Assembly (NCBI RefSeq): GCF_029813835.1
Contig: NZ_JARVKV010000041.1
Span: 1 to 56,839 of the forward strand
Reading direction: 5' to 3'
Length of the DNA stretch: 56,839 nucleotides
Source: Streptomyces sp. DH37
GTDB lineage: Bacteria > Actinomycetota > Actinomycetes > Streptomycetales > Streptomycetaceae
Shown here: piece by piece, positions 49,207 through 56,784 of the stretch
How the letters are laid out: each line of letters opens with the position of its first letter
How positions within the stretch are numbered: position 1 is the first letter of the stretch
Program-made: the position numbers and the translations under genes
Notes under the pieces: generated by a model
Database searches by the model: none
What the model was told of the DNA's origin: nothing
What the model saw: only the letters and a program-made list of their open reading frames with translations

Positions 49207-49937
49207 GGGCGACCACCGATCGACTTGTCGACACCGGCGCCGATACCGGTACCGGCGCCGACACCGACGCCGAGGCCGGTCGGGTCCACCGCGCCGTCCC
49301 GCAGGGTGATCTCGCGGTCGGCGTAGGCGGCCACCGACGCCTCGTGGGTGACGAGCACGACGCTGGTGCGCTGTTCGTGGGCGACCCGGGTGAGCTGCCC
49401 GAGCAGCCGCTCCCCGGCCAGCGCGTCCAGCGCGCCGGTGGGCTCGTCGGCGAAGAGCACCCTGGGCTCGGTGACCAGCGCCCGCGCGGCGGCGCACCGC
49501 TGCTGCTGGCCGCCGGACATCTCCCCGGGCCGGACGTCGGCCACGTCCGCCACGCCCAGCCGCTCCAGCCAGCTCAGGGCGGCGGTACGGGCCTCGCGCC
49601 GCCCCCGGCCGGCCAGCAGCAGCGGCAGGGCGACGTTCTCCGCCGCCGACAGCTCGGCGACGAGCTGCCCGAACTGGAACAGCACGCCGAAGTCGGTGCG
49701 CCGCAGCCGGGAGCGGTCTGCCTCCGAGCGGGTGTCGAGGCGCCGACCCCCGTACAGCACCTCGCCCGCGTCGGGGCGCAGGATTCCGGCCAGGCAGTGC
49801 AGCAGCGTGGACTTGCCGCAGCCGCTGGGTCCGGTGACGGCGAGGATCTCGCCCTCGGCCAGCTCCACGGTGACGCCGCGGAGCGCGGGTGTGGGCCCGT
49901 AGGACTTCACGACCCCGCGTGCTTGCAGGAGCGTCAT
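49203..49937 (-). CDS. ABC transporter ATP-binding protein
   Basis: 244 aa, LolD/MacB type. Walker A is TGPSGCGKSTLLH, Q-loop FGVLFQFGQLV, signature MSGGQQQRCAAARAL, Walker B VLFADEPTGALD, H-switch VTHEA. After the domain a 24-residue Gly/Val tail (LGVGVGAGTGIGAGVDKS) follows that is coded by near-repeats and is not part of the fold. ATGA overlap with padR upstream and GTGA overlap with the permease downstream show a tightly coupled operon. Confidence 0.94.
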   Translation of the reverse strand: MTLLQARGVVKSYGPTPALRGVTVELAEGEILAVTGPSGCGKSTLLHCLAGILRPDAGEVLYGGRRLDTRSEADRSRLRRTDFGVLFQFGQLVAELSAAENVALPLLLAGRGRREARTAALSWLERLGVADVADVRPGEMSGGQQQRCAAARALVTEPRVLFADEPTGALDALAGERLLGQLTRVAHEQRTSVVLVTHEASVAAYADREITLRDGAVDPTGLGVGVGAGTGIGAGVDKSIGGRP

Positions 49938-50473
49938 GAGTGCACCTCCCGGTGCAGGTCGGCGACGCGCTCCAGCGTGGTGTGCAGCCAGCGCAGATCG
50001 GCGTCGAGGTGGGCGATGGCGAAGTCCGCGGCGATCACGTCGCCGAGCGAGGACTCGGGGTCGGTCTTGACGGCGGTCAGCTCCCGCAGCCGCGCGGTGT
50101 GCGCCCGGCGCTGCTCGACGAGGTAGCCGCGGGCCCGGTCGACGCCGGTGACGAGCAGGGCGACGACGACCTTGGCGAGCAGCGTGCTGCTGACGTACGG
50201 GGCCGGGGTCTCGATCTCCTCCAGCCAGGTGCGCAGCCTCTCGCGCCCGGCGTCGGTGAGGGCGAACTCGGTGCGGTCCGGGCCCCCTTCGCGGCTCTGC
50301 CCGCGCTTCTCCACCAGTCCGTCGCGCTCCAGCCTGCCGAGCGTGCCGTAGACCTGGCCGAAGGCGATCGGCTTGGCCTTGGGGAAGCGCTGGTCGTGCG
50401 CCTTCTTCAGGTCGTAGCCGTGCTGCGGCCCGGTGGCCAGCAGGGCGAGCAGTACATGGGCCGCGGTCGACAT
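49934..50473 (-). CDS. PadR family transcriptional regulator
   Basis: 179 aa. The winged helix reads HVLLALLATGPQHGYDLKKA, then QVYGTLGRLERDGLVE and GPDRTEFALTDAGRERL, followed by a long helical C-terminal dimer domain (PadR plus Vir-type). The ATG at 50471-50473 is favoured because a promoter -10 ends eight bases upstream, giving a leaderless mRNA; a GTG six bases earlier is possible. An inverted repeat over the -10 implies autorepression. The stop overlaps the ATPase start. Confidence 0.92.
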   Translation of the reverse strand: MSTAAHVLLALLATGPQHGYDLKKAHDQRFPKAKPIAFGQVYGTLGRLERDGLVEKRGQSREGGPDRTEFALTDAGRERLRTWLEEIETPAPYVSSTLLAKVVVALLVTGVDRARGYLVEQRRAHTARLRELTAVKTDPESSLGDVIAADFAIAHLDADLRWLHTTLERVADLHREVHS

Positions 50474-50479
50474 GGCCAC

Positions 50480-50510
50480 GACTATTCCCTGAGAGAATAG
50501 TCGACGTCAA
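50480..50510 (-). promoter_or_regulatory. padR promoter with operator
   Basis: Minus strand: TTGACG (50505-50510), 18-base spacer, AATAGT (50481-50486). A perfect inverted repeat GACTATTC-N7-GAATAGTC (50480-50502) covers the spacer and the -10. The predicted transcript start is at or next to the ATG, so the message is probably leaderless. Confidence 0.65.
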
Positions 50511-50621
50511 GTCGCCCCGGGGGAAGGGCCGTCGCCCCTCTTCCCGGGTGCGCGGCGGAGGACCGGCCGGCGCAGGGGAATCCCGTTGCCGTCGTCCCCG
50601 GCGGCGCGGCAGACTGCCCCG

Positions 50622-51149
50622 GTGCTGATCCGACGCGAGACACCCGCCGACGTCACCGCCGTACGCGCCGTGACCGGCGCCGCCTTCGCCGCCAGGTCGC
50701 GGACGCCCGTCCCGGCCGAGGTGACGCTGCTGGACGAACTGCGCGGCTGCGACGGATGGCTGCCCGCGCTGTCGCTGGTGGCGGAGGGGCCGGACGGCGA
50801 GGTCGCCGGGCACGTGGTGTGCACCCGGGGGCGCATCGGGGACACGCCCTCGCTGGGGCTCGGCCCGATCAGCGTGGCCCCCGGCCGCCAGGGGCGCGGC
50901 ACCGGCTCGGCGCTGGTGCACACCGCGCTGGGCGCGGCCGACGCCCTCGGCGAACCGCTGGTGGCACTGCTGGGCGACCCGGCGTACTACCGCCGCTTCG
51001 GCTTCCGCGCCGCCGCCGGGTACGGCATCACCGCGCCGGATCCCGCCTGGGGCGACCACTTCCAGGTCCGCACGCTCTCCGCGTACGACCCCGGCGATCC
51101 CGCGCTGCGCGGCGCCTTCGCCTACGCGGAGCCGTTCGACCGTGTCTGA
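50622..51149 (+). CDS. GNAT family N-acetyltransferase (YhbS-like)
   Basis: 175 aa. LIRRETPADVTAVRAVTGAAF opens the fold, GPISVAPGRQGRGTGSALV is the acetyl-CoA loop, and YYRRFGFRAAAGYGI the typical C-terminal part. I use the GTG at 50622; a TTG at 50586 would add twelve residues that are not family-like. No clear ribosome site. Its stop overlaps the next start by eight bases, so it is coupled to the hydrolase. Confidence 0.85.
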   Translation: MLIRRETPADVTAVRAVTGAAFAARSRTPVPAEVTLLDELRGCDGWLPALSLVAEGPDGEVAGHVVCTRGRIGDTPSLGLGPISVAPGRQGRGTGSALVHTALGAADALGEPLVALLGDPAYYRRFGFRAAAGYGITAPDPAWGDHFQVRTLSAYDPGDPALRGAFAYAEPFDRV

Positions 51150-51891
51150 GCGGCCCGTTCCGTCCGAGCGCGGCGTCCCCTACGGCACCGGCGGCGGACT
51201 GCTCGACGTCCACCGGCCGGCCGGCGCCTCCGCGCCCTCCCCGACCGTCCTGCTGTGGCACGGCAGGGGTCCGGACAAGCGGGACGCGCTCGCGCCCCTC
51301 GCCCGGGAGGCCGCCTCGCTGGGCCTGACGGTCGTGGTGCCCGGCTGGCACCCCGACGCCCCCGACGGCGGCCTGCGCGATCTGCTGGAGTCGGTGCGGT
51401 TCGCCCGGGAGCGGGCGGGCGGGCCCGGCGGCGGCGCCGGCCGCGTCCTGCTGGCCGGATGGTCGCTGGGCGCGCGCATCGCGGTGGACGTCATGCTGCG
51501 TCCCGATCTGGTGGACGGCTGGCGGCCGATGGGCGTCGTCGGCGTGGCGGGCCGGTACGACTCGGGCAGGCCGGAGGCGGGGATCCGGGCTCCGGAGGAG
51601 GAACTGGCCAGGAGGGCCGTGTCCCCGGTGCCCGTCCACCTCGTGCACGGCACCGCCGATCCCGTGGTCCCCGCCCGCCGTTCGAGGGAGTTCGCGGCCG
51701 CCCTGCGCCGGTGGGACTGGCCGGTGGCCTACACCGAGACCGGCGCCGACCACGCGGGCGTGGTGATGACCGAGTACGACCCCGGGCGCGAGCGCTCCCT
51801 GCCGGCGCGTACGCCGCGGGCCCTGGAGGCCGGGCGGCTGACCGCCCGCGTCCTGGCCCGCGCCGCCGGGCTGGCCGCGCCGCCGGACTGA
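51142..51891 (+). CDS. alpha/beta hydrolase (dienelactone hydrolase-like)
   Basis: 249 aa. The nucleophile elbow is GWSLGA, the acid HGTADPVVP, and the His GADHAGVVM. The early strand TVLLWHGRGPDKRD carries the oxyanion HG. The N-terminus is short, no signal peptide. The reaction is unknown. It is co-translated with the upstream GNAT by an eight-base overlap, and converges with eamA. Confidence 0.86.
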   Translation: MSERPVPSERGVPYGTGGGLLDVHRPAGASAPSPTVLLWHGRGPDKRDALAPLAREAASLGLTVVVPGWHPDAPDGGLRDLLESVRFARERAGGPGGGAGRVLLAGWSLGARIAVDVMLRPDLVDGWRPMGVVGVAGRYDSGRPEAGIRAPEEELARRAVSPVPVHLVHGTADPVVPARRSREFAAALRRWDWPVAYTETGADHAGVVMTEYDPGRERSLPARTPRALEAGRLTARVLARAAGLAAPPD

Positions 51892-51937
51892 CCGGCCGTA
51901 CCGGGCACGGCGACGCGCGCGGGGTTCCCCGGGACCC

Positions 51938-52870
51938 TCAGCTCCCGCGCGGCTCCGGGATCCCGGGCGCCGCCGGGGCGGCGTCCAGGGCGGGGGCGCG
52001 GCGGGGGCGGCGGAGCCGGCGAGGCCGAGCCTGGGCCGCGGCGAGGGCGGCGAGGACGACGAGCGCGCCCGCCGCCTGCGCCGGGGTGAGGTGCTGGCCG
52101 AGCAGGAACCAGCCGAGCGCGGTGGCGACCAGCGGGCTGAGCAGGCCGAGGAAGGCGACGGCGGTGGGCGGCAGGGCGCGTATCCCCCGGAACCACAGGG
52201 CGTAGGCGAGGGCCGCGCCGACGATCGACAGGTAGCCGTAGCCGAGCAGGTTGCCGGCGGTCAGGCCGGCGGGCGGCGGCCCCTCGACGGCCAGGGCGAC
52301 GGGGAGCAGCAGCAGTCCGCCCGCGACGAGCTGCCAGCCGGTGACGGCGAGCAGGGGCGCGGGCGCGGTCCACCGCTTGCTGAGGACGACGCCGGCGGCC
52401 ATGACGACCGCGCCGCCGAGCGCGGCGGCGACGCCGACCGTGTCCAGCCGTGCGTCGGCCCGCAGGACGAGCAGACCGACCCCGGCCACGCCCGCGGCCC
52501 CGGCGACCGCGGTGCGCGGGGCCAGGCGCTCGCCGAGCAGCCCCGCGGCCAGTCCCGCGACCAGCAGCGGCTGCACCGCGCCGACCGTGGCCGCGACCCC
52601 GCCGGGCAGCCGGTAGGCGGCGACGAACAGTAGCGCGAAGAACACTCCGATGTTGAGCGCGCCGAGCACCGCCGCGCGCCACCACCACTCCCCCTTCGGC
52701 AGGCGGCGGGTGAGCGCGACGAGGACGAGCCCGGCGGGCAGGGCGCGTACGACCGCGGCCAGCAGCGGGCGGCCGGGCGGCAGCAGCTCGGTGGTGACGA
52801 GATAGGTGCTGCCCCAGACGGCGGGGGCCAGCGCGGTCGCCGACAGGACTCCGACTCGATTACTTAGCAC
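51938..52870 (-). CDS. EamA/DMT superfamily transporter
   Basis: 310 aa, ten hydrophobic segments in two five-helix halves (first half from ALAPAVWGSTYLVT, second from AALGGAVVMAAGVVLSKRW). The tail is Pro/Arg/Ala-rich. I set the start at the GTG 52868-52870: a promoter predicts a transcript start there, and the longer frame to 52915 would run through operator sequence and use rare TTA codons. Divergent from a MarR gene with two palindromes between, so MarR probably controls it. Substrates are typically metabolites or drugs. Confidence 0.85.
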   Translation of the reverse strand: MLSNRVGVLSATALAPAVWGSTYLVTTELLPPGRPLLAAVVRALPAGLVLVALTRRLPKGEWWWRAAVLGALNIGVFFALLFVAAYRLPGGVAATVGAVQPLLVAGLAAGLLGERLAPRTAVAGAAGVAGVGLLVLRADARLDTVGVAAALGGAVVMAAGVVLSKRWTAPAPLLAVTGWQLVAGGLLLLPVALAVEGPPPAGLTAGNLLGYGYLSIVGAALAYALWFRGIRALPPTAVAFLGLLSPLVATALGWFLLGQHLTPAQAAGALVVLAALAAAQARPRRLRRPRRAPALDAAPAAPGIPEPRGS

Positions 52871-52906
52871 TAAGCAAAAGTATCTTATCGCTAAGAGACC
52901 TGTCGA
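52863..52906 (-). promoter_or_regulatory. eamA promoter with two palindromic operators
   Basis: Minus strand TCGACA (52901-52906), 18-base spacer, TACTTT (52877-52882), transcript start near 52870. Two 12-bp palindromic boxes, CTTAGCACTAAG (52863-52874) and CTTATCGCTAAG (52884-52895), lie 21 bases apart, one over the start and one in the spacer. They are likely sites for the divergent MarR protein. Confidence 0.6.
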
Positions 52907-52937
52907 CGGACGCACCCGGCCCCCGCCGCCGCCTGAG

Positions 52938-52943
52938 TAGGCT
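52938..52943 (+). promoter_or_regulatory. marR -10 element
   Basis: TAGGCT lies seven bases before the marR GTG at 52950, which would make that mRNA leaderless. The -35 is not clear. Confidence 0.4.
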
Positions 52944-52949
52944 GAGGCG

Positions 52950-53447
52950 GTGACCGATCACGTCGACCGAGTGCTGGAGCAGTGGGACAGGGAGCGCCCC
53001 GACCTGGACGTCTCACCGATGGCGGTGATCGGGCGCCTGAAGCGGCTGGCCCGGCTGATCGACGCCGAACTGCGCCGCACCTTCGCCGCGCACGGGCTCG
53101 ACTCCGCGTCGTTCGACGTACTGGCCACCCTGCGCCGCAGCGGTCCCCCGTACCGGCTGACCCCCGCCGGGCTGATGCGGTCGGCCATGGTCACCTCGGG
53201 GGCCGTCACCCAGCGGCTGGACCGGCTGGAGGCGCGCGGCCTGGTGGCGCGCTCGCCCAGCGAGACGGACGGCCGGGTCGTCCACGTCACCCTCACCGAA
53301 GAGGGGCGCGCCCTGATCGACCGCGTGCTGCCCGACCACCTCGCCACCGAGCACCGCCTGCTCGCCGCCCTCCCGGCGGCCCGGCGGGACGAACTCGCCC
53401 GTCTGCTCGGCGAGTTGCTGGACTCCCTCGGCGACGGGACGGACTGA
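52950..53447 (+). CDS. MarR family transcriptional regulator
   Basis: 165 aa. The winged-helix core SASFDVLATLRRSG, LTPAGLMRSAMVTSGAVTQRLDRLEARGLV and the wing SPSETDGRVVHVTLTEEGRALID is typical of MarR; a leading helix and a C-terminal helix make the dimer. The ligand is unknown. Divergent from eamA with two palindromes between. Confidence 0.93.
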   Translation: MTDHVDRVLEQWDRERPDLDVSPMAVIGRLKRLARLIDAELRRTFAAHGLDSASFDVLATLRRSGPPYRLTPAGLMRSAMVTSGAVTQRLDRLEARGLVARSPSETDGRVVHVTLTEEGRALIDRVLPDHLATEHRLLAALPAARRDELARLLGELLDSLGDGTD

Positions 53448-53448
53448 C

Positions 53449-53485
53449 CCCGCGGCCGGGGGCGGCGACTCGCCCGGGCCGCGGG
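53449..53485. terminator. bidirectional terminator between marR and acyl-CoA dehydrogenase gene
   Basis: CCCGCGGCC (53449-53457) and GGCCGCGGG (53477-53485) form the outer stem; inner GGG/CCC and CG pairs extend it. It sits between convergent genes ending at 53447 and 53547. Confidence 0.6.
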
Positions 53486-53546
53486 CCGCCGTGCGCCCCG
53501 CCCCGGGATCCGCTCACCGCCGTGTCCGCGCCCCCGTGGTCAGCCG

Positions 53547-55463
53547 TCAGGGGATGGGCCGGTGGACGTCCGCGCGGGTGGCGGGGCCCGGGTCGGCCGG
53601 GGCGATCCAGGGGCCGGGGGTGGAGGGGTCGACGACGCCCTCCTCCAGCCAGGTGTACGCGCCGCCCAGCACGCCGCGCACGACCGCGCGGTCGACGTCG
53701 TCGGTGTTGGTCCACAGCCGGCCGAACAGCTCCTCGGCGCGGACGCGGGCCTGGCGGCAGAAGGCGTCGGCGAGCTGGTAGGCGGCGCGGCCGTGCTCGC
53801 CGCGGGTGCGCAGCATCTCCGCCCGCACGCAGGCCGCGCTCATCGCGAACAGCTCGGCGCCGATGTCCACGATCCGCCCCAGGAAGCCCTGCTTGGCCTC
53901 CAGCTTCGCCTGCCAGCGGGACATGCCGTAGAAGGTGGCGCGGGCCAGGCGGCGGGAGGCGCGCTCGACGTAGCGCAGGTGGGTGGCCAGGTCGGGGTGG
54001 CCGCTCGGGTGGAACTCCCGGTAGGAGCCGGGGAGCTGACCGGGCCCGGCGACCAGTTTGGGCAGCCAGCGGGCGTAGAAGCCGCCCGCGCGCACCGCCG
54101 CCCTCCCCTTGTCCGCCGCCGTCGCCGCGGGATCGACCAGATCGCCCGCGACGGTCAGGTGCGCGTCCACCGCCTCGCGGGCGATGAGCAGGTGCATGAT
54201 CTCCGTCGAGCCCTCGAAGATGCGGTTGATGCGCAGGTCGCGCAGCATCTGCTCGGCCGGTACGCCCCGCTCGCCGCGGGCGGCGAGGGAGTCGGCGGTC
54301 TCGAAGCCGCGCCCGCCGCGGATCTGGACCAGTTCGTCGGCCATCCGGTACGCCGCCTCCGAGCCGTAGAGCTTGGCCAGGGCGGCCTCGATGCGGATGT
54401 CGTTGCGGTCGTCGTCGGCCATCTGGGAGGCGAGGTCGAGGACGGCCTCCAGGGCGAAGGTGGTCGCGGCGATGAAGGAGATCTTGCTTCCGACGGCCTC
54501 GTGGTAGGCGATCGGCTTGCCCCACTGCTCGCGGGCCGCGGACCACTCGCGGGCGATCCTCAGGCACCACTTGCCCGCTCCCGCGCACATCGCGGGCAGG
54601 GAGAGGCGGCCGGTGTTGAGGGTGGTCAGCGCGATCCTCAGCCCGGCTCCCTCGGGGCCGATCCGGTTGGCGGCCGGGACGCGGACGCGGTGGAGGCGGG
54701 TGACGCCGTTCTCGATGCCGCGCAGGCCCATGAAGGCGTTGCGGTTCTCCACCGTGACGCCCTCGGAGCCGGCCTCGACGACGAAGGCGGTGATGCCTCC
54801 CCGGTGCCCCTCGGAGGCCGGCACGCGCGCCATGACGACCAGCAGGTCGGCGACGACGCCGTTGGTGGTCCACAGCTTCACGCCGTCCAGGACGTAGGTG
54901 TCGCCGTCGGGCACGGCGGTGGTGGCCAGGCGGGCCGGGTCGGATCCGACGTCCGGTTCGGTGAGCAGGAACGCCGAGATGTCGGTGCGGGCGCAGCGCG
55001 GCAGGAACGCCCTCTTCTGCTCCTCGGTGCCGAACATCTTCAGCGGCTGGGGCACGCCGATGGACTGGTGCGCCGACAGCAGCGCGCCGACGGCGGGGCT
55101 GGCCGAGCCGGCCAGGGCCAGGGCGCGGTTGTAGTGGAGCTGGCTCAGGCCCAGGCCGCCGTACTCGGGATCGATCTTCATGCCGAGCGCGCCGAGCTCC
55201 CTGAGGCCCTTGACCACCTCGTCGGGGACCAGCCCCTCGCGGTCGATGCGCAGGCCGTCGATCTCCGTCTCGCAGAACTCCCGCAACCGGGCGAGGAACT
55301 CCTCGCCGCGCCGGGCGTCCTCGTCGGCGGGCAGGGGGTGGGGGTGGATCAGGTCCAGGCGGAAGCGGCCGAGGAACAGCTCCCTGGCGAAGCTCGGCTT
55401 GCGCCAGTCCTGCTCCCTCGCCGCCTCGGCCACCTGTCGCGCTTCGCGTTCGGAGACTGTCAT
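53547..55463 (-). CDS. acyl-CoA dehydrogenase, long form
   Basis: 638 aa, well above the usual 380-400, in the size range of very-long-chain type enzymes with an extra C-terminal domain. FAD/substrate motifs: TEPDVGSD, KLWTTNG, then IRGGRGFE, and the catalytic-Glu region RIFEGSTEIMHLLI. The extra ~190 residues after it (from about 440) are helical (YVERASRRLARATFYGMSRW). The ATG at 55461-55463 follows GAGGTGAG. Likely soluble or peripheral. It is divergent from the LacI gene. Substrate chain length is not certain. Confidence 0.9.
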   Translation of the reverse strand: MTVSEREARQVAEAAREQDWRKPSFARELFLGRFRLDLIHPHPLPADEDARRGEEFLARLREFCETEIDGLRIDREGLVPDEVVKGLRELGALGMKIDPEYGGLGLSQLHYNRALALAGSASPAVGALLSAHQSIGVPQPLKMFGTEEQKRAFLPRCARTDISAFLLTEPDVGSDPARLATTAVPDGDTYVLDGVKLWTTNGVVADLLVVMARVPASEGHRGGITAFVVEAGSEGVTVENRNAFMGLRGIENGVTRLHRVRVPAANRIGPEGAGLRIALTTLNTGRLSLPAMCAGAGKWCLRIAREWSAAREQWGKPIAYHEAVGSKISFIAATTFALEAVLDLASQMADDDRNDIRIEAALAKLYGSEAAYRMADELVQIRGGRGFETADSLAARGERGVPAEQMLRDLRINRIFEGSTEIMHLLIAREAVDAHLTVAGDLVDPAATAADKGRAAVRAGGFYARWLPKLVAGPGQLPGSYREFHPSGHPDLATHLRYVERASRRLARATFYGMSRWQAKLEAKQGFLGRIVDIGAELFAMSAACVRAEMLRTRGEHGRAAYQLADAFCRQARVRAEELFGRLWTNTDDVDRAVVRGVLGGAYTWLEEGVVDPSTPGPWIAPADPGPATRADVHRPIP

Positions 55464-55727
55464 CGCGGGCTCACCTCGCACTGCCGGCTGCTGCCGACCA
55501 CTGCCGACCGCCGATCAACCGGTATCGCTCGGTCGTGTGTACCCGTTGCGCATGGTACGTACCGTTTACGGCGCGGGGTGCACTCGGATGCGGCCTATTG
55601 TTGAAGCGCTTCGACAACCCATCGCGGAGCATCTGGACAGGCGGTCAGCTCCGGTTTAGGGTCAGTCCGCAGATTCGCTGTCGAAGCGCTTCACCTCAGC
55701 CGCTTCCCGCACCGCCCTGGAGAGCCC
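55464..55727. promoter_or_regulatory. divergent region between acyl-CoA dehydrogenase and lacI-type gene
   Basis: 264 bases. A GGTACGTACC palindrome (55554-55563) lies 90 bases upstream of the dehydrogenase ATG. A promoter for the regulator, TGGACA (55634-55639), 17 bases, TAGGGT (55657-55662), lies between two copies of GAAGCGCTTC (55603-55612 and 55683-55692), 80 bases apart. No promoter for the dehydrogenase is clear. Confidence 0.65.
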
Positions 55728-56741
55728 ATGGTCACCCTCGCCGAGGTCGCCCGGCACGCCGGAGTCTCCGCCAGCACCGTGAGCTACGTCCTCAGCGGAA
55801 AGCGTTCCATCTCCGCCGCCACCCGGGAGCGGGTCGAGCAGAGCATCCGCGAGCTGGGCTACCACCCCAACGCCGGCGCGCGGGCGCTGGCCAGCAGCAG
55901 GTCGAACATCATCGCGCTGATGATGCCGCTGCGCACCGACATGTACGTGCCGGTGATGATGGAGATCGCCCTGGCCGTCGCCACCACCGCCCGCGCCCAC
56001 GACCACGACGTGCTGCTGCTGACCGGCGAGGAGGGTCCGGCGGCGGTACGCCGGGTGGTGGGCAGCGGGCTGGCCGACGCGATGATCCTGATGGACGTCG
56101 AGCTGGACGACGCCCGTCTGCCGCTGCTGCGCGACACCGGGCGCCCCGCCGTGCTGATCGGCATCCCCGCCGACCCGACCGGGCTCACCTGCGTCGACCT
56201 GGACTTCACCGCCACCGGCGCGCTGTGCGTGGAGCACCTGGCCGAGCTGGGCCACCGCGACATCGCGGTGGTCGGCGAGGCGGCGGCCGTCTACGAGCGG
56301 CACACCGGCTTCGCCGAGCGCACCCGCGACGGGCTGCGCGCCCGCGCCGCCGACCTGGGGGTGCGGCTGCTGCACCGGCCGTGCGAGGGCAGCTACGCGG
56401 CGATGGCCGGGACGCTCTCGCGCATCCTCGACGAGCGCCCCGGCACCACCGGCTTCATCGTGCAGAACGAGGCCGCCATCGACCCGCTGCTGAGCCTGCT
56501 GCGCCAGCAGGGCCGCGCCGTGCCCGAGGACGTCTCGGTGGTCGCCATCTGCCCCGACCAGGTGGCCGTCCAGGCGTCCGTGCGCCTGACCTCGGTGGCC
56601 ATCCCCGCCCACGAGATGGGACGCCGGGCGGTGGAGCTGGTGATGGCCAGGGTGCGCGGCGAGTGCGGGGACCGGCTCGACCTGCTGCCGCCGCGGCTGA
56701 CCGTACGGGCCAGTTCCGGCCCGGCCCCCGCCCCCCGCTGA
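55728..56741 (+). CDS. LacI family transcriptional regulator
   Basis: 337 aa. HTH TLAEVARHAGVSASTVSYVL followed by the hinge helix NAGARALASSRS, and a periplasmic-binding-protein-like sensor (IIALMMPLRTDMYVP, then FIVQNEAAIDPLL and VVAICPDQVAVQ). The start ATG at 55728 has a GAGAGCC upstream. It is preceded by two identical palindromes of the LacI type that flank its promoter, so it is probably autoregulated. The sugar it senses is unknown; its target operon may be beyond the contig end. 43 bases of genome follow the stop before adapter. Confidence 0.95.
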   Translation: MVTLAEVARHAGVSASTVSYVLSGKRSISAATRERVEQSIRELGYHPNAGARALASSRSNIIALMMPLRTDMYVPVMMEIALAVATTARAHDHDVLLLTGEEGPAAVRRVVGSGLADAMILMDVELDDARLPLLRDTGRPAVLIGIPADPTGLTCVDLDFTATGALCVEHLAELGHRDIAVVGEAAAVYERHTGFAERTRDGLRARAADLGVRLLHRPCEGSYAAMAGTLSRILDERPGTTGFIVQNEAAIDPLLSLLRQQGRAVPEDVSVVAICPDQVAVQASVRLTSVAIPAHEMGRRAVELVMARVRGECGDRLDLLPPRLTVRASSGPAPAPR

Positions 56742-56784
56742 GTCCGCCCTCCCCCGACGACCGCCCCGCCCTGCCGCGCCGTCC

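Noticed and set aside
52871..52915. N-terminal extension of the EamA protein to a GTG at 52915
   Set aside because: It would put two palindromic operators and rare TTA codons in the coding part.
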